Assembly (NCBI GenBank): GCA_035610365.1
Contig: CM069432.1
Location: 225,392,532 to 225,456,531 of the forward strand
DNA: 64,000 nt
Direction: 5' to 3'
Origin: Aquatica leii
Taxonomy: Eukaryota > Arthropoda > Insecta > Coleoptera > Lampyridae
The translations under genes were made by a program, and so were the position numbers. The notes under the pieces are model-generated. The model ran no database searches. It was not told the origin of the DNA and saw only the letters and a list, made by a program, of their open reading frames with translations. Below, one piece after another: positions 32,761 through 44,100 of this stretch; position 1 is the stretch's first letter; each line of letters opens with the position of its first letter.

Positions 32761-33290
32761 TAGAAATAATAAACTTTTTAAAATAATTCTTAAGAAAGAG
32801 AGAACAAACATTAATGTAAGGCATTATAGAACGATAGATAATAGCATTATCCCATTTATTTCAAATTTTTTTTTTTAAAGAAATGGTATAAACAAACTTT
32901 ATAAAAAAACATTATTTTATCTACCGGTTATTCTCCTTTTTTGACCTTAATGTTAAATTTCTTTGTTTTTGTAATCAAAGTTTGTTTTTTAATCACCTTA
33001 AAATTTTTGAAATTCATCGTCTTTATAATGAAAATTCAAATAATTATCTTAATGAAATTCTTGATTTAAATATTTCATCCTTCTTAATAATAAGTTTTAA
33101 TTTGCTTATTTTTTCACTTTTTATTTTCTATTTCATATTACATATGTATGTTTGTTAATTTAATGTCAGTTTCAATTTATTTTTTTTTTAATTTTTGACA
33201 TTTGTCATTTGCTTTTTATAATTTTTTAATAACTTGTAAGCTCTTTTAAATGTTTAGTTCTTTTTGTTAATTCATTTACTTTTAGTGTAA

Positions 33291-33321
33291 CTGACGATGA
33301 CGATGATTTAAATTGTCGAAA
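33291..33321 (+). ncRNA. hammerhead-like catalytic core in Penelope-like arm (candidate)
   Basis: CTGACGA (33291-33297), then about 20 bases that can form a short GAC/GTC-based stem, then GAAA (33318-33321). This matches the hammerhead ribozyme core pattern CUGANGA...GAAA. The inverted left arm has a degenerate counterpart (CCGACAA...GAAA, 32253-32280 minus). Hammerheads are known in Penelope-like terminal repeats. Stem III and the cleavage site were not confirmed. Confidence 0.35.
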
Positions 33322-33569
33322 GTAGTTTTCTTGTATATAATAAATACTATTTGTAGATTAACTTAGAGAAAATATCAAATTTTATTCAAATATCTTCACT
33401 TAGAGATAGATTACTTTAACTACTTTATTGGTTTTTGTGAGGTTTTTGAGTCAGCATATAAAATCGCTAAAATTTCAAAAACATGTCGTTGGTGTGACTT
33501 TTATTACACCGTATTATTATAACAGTCAATTTTATTAAAGTCATACCTAATAGAGTGTTTCAAATAAAA

Positions 33570-35215
33570 AGCTGGATAGAAATTAAAAACACGTTTAATC
33601 TAACTATAATCTTGCCGATTTATTATCTAAAAATGTTGTAACTAAGGAACAGTGGTCACAGAATAGAAACTATATAAATTTAATTTTTAGAGACCCAAAT
33701 TTTCTCATGCGTTTTCTATGTTCAAAAAAGTTCTCATCTTTACAAACTCAAACTAATTTGTCTTTAGTTTTATGTAAACTATGTCCTAACTGGAGCTGAT
33801 TCATGAAAGAAAATAAGAAAAATACAAAAGAACGTGACCCATACTCTGTGTCAAGGCTGTTTTGAACTTTAGTTTCAATTGTGAATACCGGTGCAGTGAT
33901 TCTGCTAATTTGTTATCTTGGTTCTCTTCAACGTCAAATTTCTGAAAAACATTTGTTGCAAATAGGGTTAGTCAAACTCTACAATTAACGCAGAAATCAA
34001 ATGAAAGACATGTCGAAACTGAGGATAATATTGTTGGTATAATTTTTCAAGGTGTAACACCAGCTGTTTTGTTAAATTCTAAGCTTTGGTAAAACGAACT
34101 TAGTTTCTTAAGGTATAATTCAGAATATTGACTGCAGTGACTTATTTTGTCAGAACCTAATAAAGAAAGAAACATTTTATAAACGTTTCTATCAACAAAG
34201 ACAACGTCATTCAAATTGTTAACAAGATTTTCACAAGTGGTATTGTTAAAACGTGGAACAGTGTTTTGTATGCGTTTGGTCCCAATTGTAACATAGATAC
34301 CACAAATCGGATGTATGGACCGTTGTCAGTAGAAGAAAACTGACAAGATTTTGCAATAATGCCAACAGGAGCATTTTACTGAAGAAATTTTGTCACTGAC
34401 AAGAACAAGTACTGTACATAAAAAACTAAATTGCTATGATTAAATTCATTTATTGATATAAATGGTTTGATTCGTGTGGGAGGACGCATAACCGAATCAA
34501 TGTGCCATTTGAATAGCATCACTCAATAACAATACCTAGTCGTGCTAACAAAAAATATTTACTGTAAATATCTGAAACGTCTTTACCGTTATTAACTCTG
34601 TTAACACTAGCTATAATAGGAATACAGAATTTAGGACAAAATAGAAAAGGTATTACAAAGTTGCATCCAACGTTATCAAACCAAACTAAGACTAATAGAA
34701 CATGTGATGGAAATTTTGCCATAACAGAGAGTACGACCTCTTAGTAATTGTGGAATTAACTATTGTGAACCATTAAACTGTATCAAAACTAAAACAAGAA
34801 GTTGTTTCTCAAACACTTGGTTATTTTTGGGTGTTTTGCTACAAAACCATGTCATTTAGAATTGGTTTTTGATTTAAACACAAAATTTTTAATAAATGCG
34901 TTTAAGCGCTTTGTAGCACGACAAGAAAAAGTGTCATACTCAGACAATGCCAGCTATTTTGTAAGAGCCAAAATAATTGCACTCTTCCGAATATAAAAAA
35001 CAATTTCAACTTGTTTTGCTTGGGTGCAATACACAACGGCTTTAAGAGTTTGTGGGAAGCAACCGTTAAATAAAGCAAATTATTACTTAAAAAAGTTGTG
35101 GGAAAGAATGCACATTACACAAGTAGAAGTATGTTTAATTTTCCGTTCTTTAGTTTTTATTTTTCCTGATCCTAATGACTGTACTGTTTTAACGCTTACC
35201 AATTTTTGATTAGAG
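33570..35215 (+). pseudogene. BEL/Pao pol remnant (RNase H-integrase part)
   Basis: Scattered fragments in order: ADLLSKN at about 33615 (family: NPADLxSRG), GLIRVGGRI at about 34470 (a BEL/Pao landmark before the integrase zinc module), then from 34802 a frame with FGCFATKPCHLELV, LINAFKRFVARQ and SYSDNASYFV (second integrase Asp), and SLWEATVK-like then DPNDCTVLT pieces near 35060-35200. Many stops and shifts. No LTR of its own is recognised; the solo LTR at 36067 could be from the same family but this is unproven. Confidence 0.75.
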
Positions 35216-35389
35216 AATATGTAAAACTGCATAGTTGCCACGCGCAAGTGTTAAACTAACGCTTAAGTAGCTTTAAGTAGTTTAGTTTGAAGTGTAGTAC
35301 TAATAAGTTATTTCAGTTTTCCGCATAATATTTATGATATGAACAAATAAAAAAGAACTGAGGTATACAATGAACCCACGTTACCAGTT

Positions 35390-35860
35390 ATGCTTATGTG
35401 GGTGATATGTTTTTTCTAGATAATGTTAGATAATCTAAAAGTGGTACGGTTTGAAGATAATAATTTTGAAAATAGATACTGTATTAAAATGGTTTGAGGA
35501 TGCTGAAAATAAAAATGACGCAAATGAAGAGCACCCCGCTCAAAAAATAATACATCGGAAAAAGGAAAAACTATTGCCATCCTGTACAATATCATCTATA
35601 TGATGACGATATGGATGCTGACACAAGCTAATCTAGCGATCATGATGTTCAACTAAACTGAATTAAAGATTCAGAAAACAGCAGAGTTTGTTATATAAAA
35701 GAATAGGTTTAAGTGGGCTCTATCTAAACTTGCGCGTTACATAAGAAAGGCATCCCACAATATGTTTTCAGATATAAGAGGACCAACGCAAATTCGTACA
35801 GTATTTTCTAACGATTTAAAATCATTTTGCTAAATTTCAACTGTCGTTTAAAAATAAGTT
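35390..35860 (+). pseudogene. piggyBac-like transposase N-terminal fragment
   Basis: Fragments include an acidic stretch (YDDDMDADTS) and a block reading FKWALSKLARYIRKASHNMFSDIRGP, which resembles the region after the acidic N-terminus of piggyBac-like transposases. Stops throughout, and no catalytic residues present. Assignment by pattern only. Confidence 0.4.
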
Positions 35861-36066
35861 TCTCGAAAATTAGACAAGTTTTTAAGTGTGAGAGGAAACA
35901 GCCTTGATTCGATTTCCAGCAGCATGCAAGCATTTGATTTGTTACTCTAGTATGGCAAATGTGACTAGCGGCAGGACACAAAAGATTGGTAATGTTTACA
36001 ATTTTTGTCTACTTAAGCGATAAAGGGGCGTCGGACATATATTTTTCGAGTTACTTGTTGAAGATC

Positions 36067-37285
36067 TGTTACGAGCATAAATTTAAACATGTAATACCCT
36101 GTATATTCGTTACACTAAAGTTAGATTTTTACTTTTGACACCTTCTAACGAGTCTCGGTTATACTTCACTTCCTGTCAAGACGATAAACCGTCCATTACT
36201 TAAAATCGTGCTTGCGATGTCTAAATTAATTTTCTAACATCATCGGCGTGTGTTGAAGCTATGATATAAAACGACAACGCGTTTCTATTAGTATATTCAT
36301 CACAGGGTAAGCTTGTACTATTAGTTTTTAGAATTGTTTATTAATTTTCATGTTAATTTGTTAGCACGATCCGACACGTGTTAGTCCACATGTGTCGGTG
36401 TATTCTCCACCAATGAAGGGTTAATATCGACCAAATACCTTTATGAACATAATATAATTTGGAAGACTTAACCTTATATGTAAAAAGGAAGCTTCGAGAA
36501 GAAATTCTCTCCAATGTACTGTTACTTACGAATCAATAGACACTCCTTTAATTCAATGTGTGCAACTGTATTCGATAACCGGGTTTTTATTTATAATTCT
36601 TGTTAGCATTAATTAATAGTGTTGTAGATTATTGTTTTTGTGAGTCATTGTGTTGACACGACTTGCTCTGTCCATTAATATTGCAGATCGACTCGACAAA
36701 GAAAACGTTTTTTTCTGGCAAGTACTGGGTAGTAGGTAAGTCTTATTTAATTACATTTGCGTCGTCATTAAATTCTCTCACGAAAATTTTGCTTGATATT
36801 CTAACTTGCGTAATTACAATAATTGTTTCAATGCCATTAAGCTATTTTCATTAATTATTTTTGTGTGTCTCATGCTGTTAATTATAGATATTTGTCATTA
36901 TCAATTTAATTTTCTTTGCTATAAACACCGTATGTGTAATTTAGGCTTTTATGTATTGTGTGTTGCCGTTACTTCTGGTATTTATATAACCATTGTTGAA
37001 TAATCTGCGATAAATTTTTGTGCTTGTTGAATAATTTACTATAAATTATTGTGCTCGTTAATAATCGATAATATTAAATTAAAGTTGTACATATTTATCT
37101 TCCTTTTTTTAGTTCGTTGAGGATTACGAACCTGATTTTGTTGCAAACTTAGATCTTCTGTCTTGATCAAAACAGAAGTTTTTACTTAGTAAGATCTGGC
37201 GCTCATTAAATTTTATTTACTCGAACCTACCCGAACTACTGCGAGTTGGCCAAGCAGGGTTCGTAACACCTATAAGCTTATTGCA
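36067..37285 (+). repeat. solo LTR, copy 2
   Basis: A 1219-bp sequence from TGTTACGAGC to TTATTGCA with a perfect four-base duplication GATC (36063-36066 and 37286-37289). Related over its length to 19186-20323. Its own duplication shows it is an independent solo LTR and not the partner of copy 1. Confidence 0.75.
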
Positions 37286-37302
37286 GATCGCTTTAGAGGT
37301 TA

Positions 37303-38131
37303 GTACAGTGAAGTTTGCCATTAAAGACGAAAAGTAAATTACAGCGCCAAACTACAAAATATACTAAACTTAAACTTGCGAAATGTGATACAATAAGTTT
37401 TTGTGCTGCCAACACGCAAACGTCAATATTCGTTCGTTAGTGTAGTTACGTAATGAACAAAAAAAGCTCTAGGGTGGCAAAATGAAAACTAGGAATCCAC
37501 ATAAAATTAAGTGATCAAAGTCAATTAATATATTAGAACGAGTATGCGACAGGTGGAAAAATGATTTTAAAAATCTTGAAATTCAGTTAAAATTGAAGAA
37601 AAACGATGTTAAAGTTAATGTCAAATTTGACAGATTTAGTAATAAATGTAGTACCAACATTATATTTCTGTTGATTTTTTTTTATTTTTTTTTAAAATAA
37701 TGTAATTTTATAAAAGGCAACACAAAAAATAATGTACATTATTCTCGTCGAAAGAATCGTAGCATAACTCACTCACATGCAACGCTCGGCCGTGCGGTCT
37801 CGCGTCGCATTACGTAAACTACTATTATCGCATTTACAAAAAATTCATAAATATACTATTGTAGTTTTTACTATTCGTAAGAAAAAATATAGTCGTAAGT
37901 ACGTCCGGTTTAATGATTTCATAACACATTATTTGTTTATTACTTATTACTTAATATTTGTTTTTGAGGTTGCAAATAATTTTTTGCGACTTATCGTTTT
38001 ATTTTAAAAAGTACTTGTTTTAAAAGATATTATTTACATAATTTAACTAAAACTTCACAGAGCCGAAACTTGCATAAAACTGAAAATTTTCCTGGTTCTT
38101 CCAGTTTCCGTGTTAACAGGTTTCACTGTAC
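37303..38131. repeat. possible Tc1/mariner-type MITE
   Basis: TACAGTGAA at 37304 and its reverse TTTCACTGTA at 38121-38130 could be short inverted termini with a TA duplication. It overlaps direct-repeat copy 1. Weak evidence. Confidence 0.3.
37401..37757 (+). repeat. direct repeat, copy 1
   Basis: Matches 38339-38695 in the same orientation, 938 bp apart. Shared blocks include CGTCA(A/G)TATTCGTTCGTTAG, AAAAAGCTCTAG and AATGTCAAATTTGACAG. No coding potential; unidentified family. Confidence 0.7.
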
Positions 38132-38338
38132 TTACTTGATTCACTCGTGATTACGTTTCGAAAACTTATATTTTTTTACTTTCCATGTCTATCTAATTAC
38201 GAGATTTTTGCCATTGAAGATAATCATCCTAATCGTGGCTACCTAAAAAAAGCGGAGTGATCCTTAAGGAAAAAAAATTCCAACATCGATCGATTCTTTA
38301 CGGCGTAATATCCTGGTAAAGTATTTCATAATTACATT

Positions 38339-38695
38339 TTTGTGGTGCCAACATCGCAAACGTCAGTATTCGTTCGTTAGTGTAGTTACGTAATGGATGC
38401 AAAAAGCTCTAGTGTGGCAAAATGAAAACTAAAAATCCACATAAAACTAAGTATTCAAAGTCAATTATTATATTAGAATGAGAATGCGACAGGTAGAAAA
38501 GTCATTTAAAAACTCTTGAAATTTAGTTAAATTTAAAAAAAAAGATATTAAAATTAATGTCAAATTTGACAGATTTAGTAATAAGTGTAGTACGAACATT
38601 ATATTTCTGGTGTTTTTGTTTTTTATTTTTTTTTTAAATTATATAATTTTACAAAAAGCAACACAAAAAATAATGTACGTTACGCTCGTCGAGTT
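38339..38695 (+). repeat. direct repeat, copy 2
   Basis: Second copy of the unit at 37401-37757, diverged by roughly ten percent with small indels. Confidence 0.7.
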
Positions 38696-39111
38696 AGCGT
38701 TCGTTATGCTATGATGTACTTTTCGACGCTTGTTACGTAAATTACTATTAATACGATGGTGACTTGAGCGGAGACACGCGTGATGTGATTAACATAAGTG
38801 AAATACGATCTCAGAGCCATTTCAACTCTCTCCAGCACATTTACATTCTTCTCTTTCTTTCATTTGTTCCTCATAACACATTGCCTTTTCCCCGCCTGTA
38901 TTCTTACCTTTTCTAACGTCATTTCCTCTTCTACTATGTACCCTGGCGTCTCCTTTTCTAATACTAACGTCCATTTTCAGTATTTTTTTTGTACAATGTT
39001 CAAAATGCTGCACGTAGCTTTCCATCTATTCTTAATTTGCACTTTGTTTCATTATATATTTCATTTATATTCCTAACTTTCTTCCTGTATCTGTTTCTTT
39101 CTTAATATATT

Positions 39112-39333
39112 TTATAATTTATTTCGATTGACATTATCAAACTCTGCTTTTATATCCAAAAATAACGCAAAAACTTTTCCTCTCTTTACATCTAATTTTT
39201 TGTTTACTCTGTTCAATAAGTATGTATGTTTTAATATGTATACATTATCTAATGCCCTTCTCCCTCTTCTAAATCCTGTCTGCCAAGCTGGTAAGATCTT
39301 TTTTCCTCCATTTCTCTTTCCAGTCTTTTTCAA
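39112..39333 (-). pseudogene. LINE reverse transcriptase fragment
   Basis: Encodes PAWQTGFRRGRRALDNVYIL followed by FALFLDIKAEFDNVNR. This is the QxGFRxGRxxxDN block and the first RT catalytic block (FxDxKxAFDxV). The AD to AE change in KAEFD and the short length show decay. Confidence 0.75.
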
Positions 39334-39593
39334 AAAATTGTCATTTAAATCTTATATCCCACATTTACTACACTTATACCTCTATAGTTTTTTTACCTCT
39401 CTTCTGTCTCCTCTTTTGTAAACTGGGCAAATTATTGCTTCTCTCCAATCATCCGGAAACCTTTCACCTGACTATATCTTATTTAAAATTTTTCCTATTC
39501 TTTCTTTCCTCTCTCCCTTATATTTCCATTGTTCTCCTTGCATCCCATCCGTCCCTTCTGCCTTTTCTTTTTTTATTTTTCTTAATGCTTCTT

Positions 39594-39794
39594 CTATTTT
39601 TTCTTTTTAGTATAGCCGTTCTGCTTCCTCCTCTTGTTTTCCTCTATTTTAAAACTTTCTATTTTCTCTAAAACCTCTCCGCTAACCATTACATAATCTA
39701 TTATAGATTCTCCCCTCTCAGCTATATATGTATATTCTCCTCTATCTCTTTCCTCCATATTTTTGTTAAGTATAGTCCACCTCTTCCCCCCCAC
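39594..39794 (-). pseudogene. LINE endonuclease C-terminal fragment
   Basis: Encodes RWTILNKNMEERDRGEYTYI then RGESIIDYVM. This matches the endonuclease segment in which GEYTY...IDYV precedes the final catalytic SDH region. The SDH itself is not seen in frame. Confidence 0.7.
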
Positions 39795-41109
39795 ATAACT
39801 CCAATAGCTCTTTACCTTCTTTGTTTAATTTAATTTTTTTAAATTTAATCTATCGTTATTCTTTTTATTTCCTCCCTAGTCACTATCATGCGCCCATCTT
39901 CTCCAATTTTTGCGTTAAAATCAACACCTATTATTAATTTTTGTCTCTCCTCTTCAATCAGTAGCTGTTTCAAGTTCCTTATGGTTTTATTTCTTGACCG
40001 TACACTGTTATCACCGTATATTTACCCTCATCTTCCATTATTATTTGATTTACTACTATTCCTTGTTCTTGCTTTTTTATTCTCTTTTTCTTTTACCACC
40101 TATTCTTCTCTTATTCCCGATATTATACCCCCTTGCGCTTTTTTCTCTTTTTGTCGCGAAATATACATTCCATATATATCCCTCTTGTAAACTTACTTTT
40201 CATCTTTCCCAATCTTTCTCTTTCAGCCACGTTTCAACTAAACCCAGAAGGTCAAACCCTTTTATATACTTCAAACATTCAGTTCATTTAATTTTAACCC
40301 TTGCAACGTTCTATAATACTTATCCTATTTTTTCATTTTTTTCTTATCGTTTTTCTTGATCTTTGCGTAAATTTTTACTCTCCTTATTTCTAGTTTTTTG
40401 GTTTCCTTCTCTCTCATTTATTTTCTTTTACGTTCCAATGCATTTCCTCTCCCTCAACTGATAATTTTATAAAACCTATTTTTGTTCTTTTTCCTTCTTC
40501 CTTTAGTTTTCTTCCTTCCATTCTTATATTTTTTGTGCTACTCTTTCCACTGGGGTCATATCTTCATCTAGAAATATCCTTGTTTTTCTTAACCTTCGTT
40601 TTTTCTTTAATATTTAACTTATCTTCTACGGATTCCAATTTTACCAATTTCAACCCACTCACTAGTTTAATTGCGTCTCTTGTACCTTTTTCCACTATAA
40701 ATTAATTTGTAAACAAATTGTCTACTTGCTTTTTACGTTCTTTTCTTCCCTCTTGGCTTTCCATCCTTCTTATAAACAAGTTTTTTTCTCTTTTCCCTTT
40801 CTATTACTTCCACCCTTCTTTTCAATTTTTTTTATCTTCTTTGCGATGCTCTTACTTTTTTTCTCCCACATATCGCATCTCCCTTCGCTCTTATCTTTCT
40901 TTTCTTAACTCCTCCGTGATCTTTTCTACATATAATACTAATGTACTCCCTGCTCTTCCTTATCACTCTACTCCTTTCTCGGGCTTTTTTTTGTTCTTTT
41001 ACTCTTTGCAAAAACTTCTTGCACAATTTCTTGTCTTTTGTTTTTTTTTCGATCCTGTCAATTTGGATTCTGGCATGATTCTATCTAATTATTTATAAAT
41101 AAAGCCCGC

Positions 41110-44100
41110 CACAAATATTAAAAAAGGTATATAAATAAAAGTATGTACGTCACTGTTATTAAAAGCGCGCGCTTGACCTAGTCTAAGATACCCGCTCACA
41201 TTATCTGATCTCGTCTATACCTTCTTAACCATAAATCTAATGTAATTATTTACTGTTTACATTACAACTGCAATTCTAATTATTTCTTTAACTGCTTCAC
41301 AATCTTCAACCCGGACACGTTAATTAATCACTTTAATGATTACAGCTTAATCACTTTAATGTATCCAAAATAATATTAACCAAAACACGTCCTCACTCAA
41401 CAGTCTTCAAAACACAAATCTCATATTCATATATAGTAAATTTATAGCATGAGATGGCTCTGCCATCGCATTTCACTTATATTAATTACATCATTTATTA
41501 ATATACATCTATAGATCTGTCAATGCATTACCAAAACCACTACAAAGAAGCCTCAAAATAGCGAAACGACCGTTCAGTGGTTCATTCTCGTGGAAATTTT
41601 ACATTTGCATTGACATTGTTTATTAATAAATTTTTACATTTCATAATTTAACGTAAATTTCTAGTACCGTACTGTAAGCGAGTGTGACACTGGTGGTGTC
41701 ATTTTATGCGATGGACTTTACAGTACATTTGTTTGGGTACTTTGCTTTTGACACTCGTTTACGACGATTGTTTTGTAGAAACTCTGATCGTGACTTGTAA
41801 GTACTTTTTTTGTATTTAATTTCAGATCGTCGTTTTACTATTACGCTTTTTCGATTGGGATGGTTAATGAATGAAATTTTTTTTTACTTAAATGTTTTTA
41901 TTGCTACAGAATCGCTAGCACGTATAGCTGTCGCTGTTACTAATTTTTTTTGCTATGGACGTTCAAAGCTTTCTTTTTATTCTTTTTGTTACGGAAAGTT
42001 AAATCATTGTTCAATTGAAATGGAACTTAAAAATTATTATTATTAAATTTCGGCCAGAAATGATTTGATGACCTTAACGGCCATGTTCAAGAGGAAAATT
42101 TTGGGTTTCGTTCAGCTATCTATATTTTTTTATATGCAACCTTTTGCTTTGTTAATTGTATTAAACCTTTACGACGGTTATTAATATTTTACTTCCAGTC
42201 GATTAATAATTATTTAGTCTTTAGCTTATATTGTAATCGAGATATACTGTTTACGTTTATGACTTGAATTAAACCGAGTAACCTTAATAATTGTTCACAC
42301 GTATCAAAGGCAGGTGGTGGTCATTTAAGTTGACAAATGCAAATTTGCACTTTTGGCAATTGTCAGGAGTTTTATTCAAAGGTTGTTAATTTATTACCTC
42401 AAAACTCCAAATCCAAAGAATTAGTAATACGTTATTTTTATTACATTTTTAGAGATTAAGTTTCATTATCAAGAATTTTATTGCATGTTATGTATTACTA
42501 AAACTTGTCTATGTGAAGAATATACAACCAGTTTGTTACCTTCTCTAATTATCAAAATGTTTGTTTTTTTCCATTACCTAATCTACGTGACAGTGGGTCC
42601 ATATGTACCTTTGGTGTCTCCAAACCAAGGATTCTACGCGTACGCTTAAAGTGAGGTCGGTTTTTTCCTTTTTTTTTACCGATATCTTAGCTAGCTGTGG
42701 TGTCGTAGTTGTTACTAGCAGGACCCGCTACAACCCGTTGGCAACAACAATACAATAAACACTGTTTAAGAATGTCAAAAATCAAAAATGATTTTTTTTA
42801 TAATTTAAATAAAAGAGGTATTGATAGTTTTGATTAACGTTGTTCTAACTACTCTACGTTAGTAAAAGAACAAGAAAACAAGATAGGCAGTGTTTCATAG
42901 CATACTTGACATCATTCTGGATCAAGCACTCCAAAGCGGAAATTTCTATTTTGTACACAAATTAAGCAACTTTTTTGTTTTTAATGAAAACTACTAAAAT
43001 CATCCAAAAATGTTAAAATAAACATTTCCTGGTTTCTCTTAAACAAGCCAATTTTGTTACTACCAATGTTTGAATAGTAGAGTATTATTTTATTTACATT
43101 TATTTAATTAGCCAATGAACGGATTTTATTTTTATATTATAATTATTTAGTTAGAAATTTGTTATTTTTACTTTTGTCAGAAATAAATATTTTGTTAAAA
43201 TGTTAATGTCGGTATCTGCTCTAAATTGCAATTAAAATATTGGTGCAACCGGTCCCAATTGAATTAGTTGTGATTAATTTTTAATCACAATTTGTACTTA
43301 AATTGTAGTTTTGCCTCACCCTGTTTTGAACTTTTATAACCAGTTTTTCAAACATAATTACTTAATTTTGTAATAATTTTGGTTGAGTCAAAAATATAAT
43401 TAGTTATGATATTATTAAAAAGTAGCTAAGAACTTTTTTTAATTGGTTTATCTAAAGCAATAAAATATACAAGGCAGACAAATTAATTGCTTGCATAAAA
43501 AAGTATTAAGTAAACATAACGTGGCAAAATTGATGAAAAAGTATGCTTTTTTAAATAAAAACTTTGGACATAGATTGTTCTTATGATGGAGCAACAGTAA
43601 TAAACAAACACATTTACACACTCTTACGCGAAATCTAGTATTGCAAAATAAATTTAAGAAATTATAAAACGCAAAACGTTTATCTTTAACTTTTTGCAAT
43701 TTAATATTCTTAACAACGATTAAAAACACTAATACAACATTTGGATTTTTTTTTGTACAGCTTGAATATTTAAATGCATGTAATTCAAAAATTATTACAA
43801 ATAACTAATACTGTTTTTAATTTTTTTAAATAGTATACTTAAATTTTTTTTGTCGAAATAAAACTTATTATATATATATAACACATTATGTAAATGTAGA
43901 AATAACTCTAATAAAGATTTTTTAAAAATCAGACAGTTATACGTTTTACGCAAGTTACATTATAAGGCGTTTTTTGCTATCGTACAAAGCGTTTGTATAT
44001 TGTAGACAATATGATGAACCAGCAGCAGTATATAAATTAACAACTAACAAGAACTAAACCTCTTGTAATAGATACAATCAAAAGCAAATACAGAATTTCA

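Larger units (their letters stand above)
32190..33385 (-). mobile_element. Penelope-like element fragment between inverted arms
   Basis: The left arm (about 32190-32605) and right arm (about 32910-33385) are diverged reverse complements. Shared blocks include TTCGACAATTTAAAT/ATTTAAATTGTCGAA, AAGCTTACAAG/CTTGTAAGCT and ACCGGT(A/T). The 300-bp centre encodes, on the minus strand, a GIY-YIG endonuclease segment typical of Penelope-like elements. Penelope-like elements commonly carry terminal repeats in inverted or direct orientation around a 5'-truncated body, which fits. Confidence 0.6.
38822..41026 (-). mobile_element. LINE (non-LTR retrotransposon) remnant
   Basis: The minus strand is strongly purine-rich and carries in order an arginine/lysine-rich upstream frame (41026-40832), an endonuclease C-terminal segment (39794-39594), and an RT N-terminal segment (39333-39112). 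Endonuclease before RT is the order in apurinic-endonuclease LINEs. Heavy frameshifting and truncation before the catalytic RT motif. Long plus-strand frames across here are antisense shadows. Confidence 0.7.

Noticed and set aside
19186..37285. The two TGTTACG repeats as the LTR pair of one 18-kb element
   Set aside because: The right copy has its own GATC duplication, the left is flanked by TCAT/TCTT, and no coherent internal region lies between.
38798..41098. Series of plus-strand frames rich in Phe, Leu and Ser
   Set aside because: Antisense shadows of the purine-rich minus-strand LINE remnant.
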